NCBI GenBank assembly: GCA_964605145.1
Contig: CAZSBG010000009.1
Span: forward strand, 1 to 64,000
Source: CAZSBG01 sp964605145
GTDB taxonomy: Bacteria; Zhuqueibacterota; Zhuqueibacteria; Thermofontimicrobiales; Thermofontimicrobiaceae
Length of the DNA stretch: 64,000 bases
Direction of reading: 5' to 3'
The notes under the pieces are model-generated. The model ran no database searches. It saw only the letters and a program-made list of their open reading frames with translations, and was not told the origin of the DNA. Shown one piece after another: positions 63,554-64,000 of this stretch; within the stretch, counting starts at the first letter, position 1; every line of letters begins with the position of its first letter. Made by a program: the position numbers and the translations under genes.

Positions 63554-64000
63554 TCAATTGATTTTGTTTCGATAAACCGGATGCGCCTCGGTGTTGAAAA
63601 TCACACCATCGAAATCCAGTGTTTCTTCCGGCGCGAACAACAGGTGCAAATATTTCAGTGTTTCAGCCAGGAAAAAACTTTCCATGCTGTCGTCTTTTTC
63701 TTTGGTGATAACGCTCTTCAGCGCGGCAAATCCGGAGTCTGTACGGCAGAATTTGATGATGCTGTTCAGGTACGTTTCACCCATGTGCAAATATTTTTCA
63801 TCCTTTGTGAAATGGTACAAATAATAAGCGGACTCTATGTTTTCAGGGCGAAGCACGTAATAGGGAGCCGTGACCTGCATGGCGCTGTAATCGATCTGCT
63901 CCGGCTCGATGTCGTGAAGCGCCCACATTTTGTAGCACGATTCCTGGAGCCGGGCCGCTCGCTCCACATCGCCACCCAGGGCTAACACGGCAGGGAAAAA
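63554..64000 (-). CDS. Glycoside hydrolase family 47 alpha-mannosidase, C-terminal part
   Basis: Only the last 148 or so codons are in the window; the gene continues beyond the right edge on the minus strand. The sequence matches the end of class I alpha-1,2-mannosidases. YYVLRPENIESAYYLYHFT is followed by SVITKEKDDSMESFFLAETL, KYLHLLFAPE and the terminal VIFNTEAHPVYRN, in which the Thr of NTEAHP is the calcium ligand in the family. GH47 is best known from eukaryotic ER and Golgi, with scattered bacterial copies. It probably acts on mannose-rich glycans. The adjacent CBM9-like protein and symporter fit this. Confidence 0.93.
   Translation of the reverse strand, partial: FFPAVLALGGDVERAARLQESCYKMWALHDIEPEQIDYSAMQVTAPYYVLRPENIESAYYLYHFTKDEKYLHMGETYLNSIIKFCRTDSGFAALKSVITKEKDDSMESFFLAETLKYLHLLFAPEETLDFDGVIFNTEAHPVYRNKIN

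Overview
The window is bacterial DNA, gene-dense and mostly single-copy housekeeping genes on its right side and a large accessory block on its left. Several features suggest a member of the Fibrobacterota-Chlorobi-Bacteroidota side of the tree, perhaps Calditrichota or candidate division KSB1. These are two-component-regulator propellers fused to a hybrid kinase, NHLM-type peptide export, inositol phosphate synthase beside a CDP-alcohol phosphatidyltransferase, an L-lysine 6-transaminase, a GH47 mannosidase, and many low-complexity intergenic repeats. That placement is an inference from gene content; no rRNA or tRNA gene was seen.

Region 1 (1-8073, plus strand) holds an extracytoplasmic solute-binding protein, a histidine kinase with an NtrC-type sigma-54 activator, the remains of a potassium-channel gene, a proteasome-like Ntn-hydrolase protein with a zinc-ribbon insertion, and a second sigma-54 activator lacking a receiver domain.

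Region 2 (about 8100-34741) is a RiPP (ribosomally made, post-translationally modified peptide) locus. The plus-strand arm carries a decayed NHLP leader, an S41 peptidase, an HEXXH protease, and an NHLP precursor whose core is a five-cysteine repeat. A 13-bp hairpin follows, then two tandem radical SAM/SPASM proteins and a PepT-like peptidase with altered substrate-site motifs. A second sub-module comes next: a 57-residue double-Gly peptide without cysteine, another HEXXH protease, and a LanM-type dehydratase with no LanC cyclase domain. The minus-strand arm reads TolC, HlyD, C39-peptidase ABC transporter, NHLM ABC transporter, anti-sigma-type ATPase, STAS protein, a third NHLP precursor with an eight-residue core ending in Cys, and a 1532-residue hybrid kinase with a terminal PP2C phosphatase. 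The two arms converge with only 13 bp between them. Together they provide precursors, two modification chemistries, proteases, a full trans-envelope exporter, and a phosphatase/STAS/anti-sigma switch that could control the locus. DNA from 8 to 16.4 kb is visibly more AT-rich than DNA from 16.5 kb onward, so the locus looks assembled from at least two modules.

Region 3 (35.7-54.5 kb) is mainly core metabolism on the minus strand: pyruvate phosphate dikinase, a CtpA-type protease, thymidylate kinase, a MATE exporter, inositol-3-phosphate synthase, PanD, a CDP-alcohol phosphatidyltransferase, RsmI, lysine 6-transaminase, a HIT protein, an EF-G paralogue and an acyl-CoA ligase-like protein. A sodium/solute symporter follows on the plus strand.

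Region 4 (54.6-64 kb) has a lipoprotein, an OmpR/HK pair, a voltage-gated-type K+ channel with a C-terminal zinc ribbon, a NUDIX hydrolase, a second sodium/solute symporter, a secreted CBM9-like protein and the C-terminal part of a GH47 alpha-mannosidase that runs off the right edge. Its intergenic spaces are filled with several families of short repeated words.
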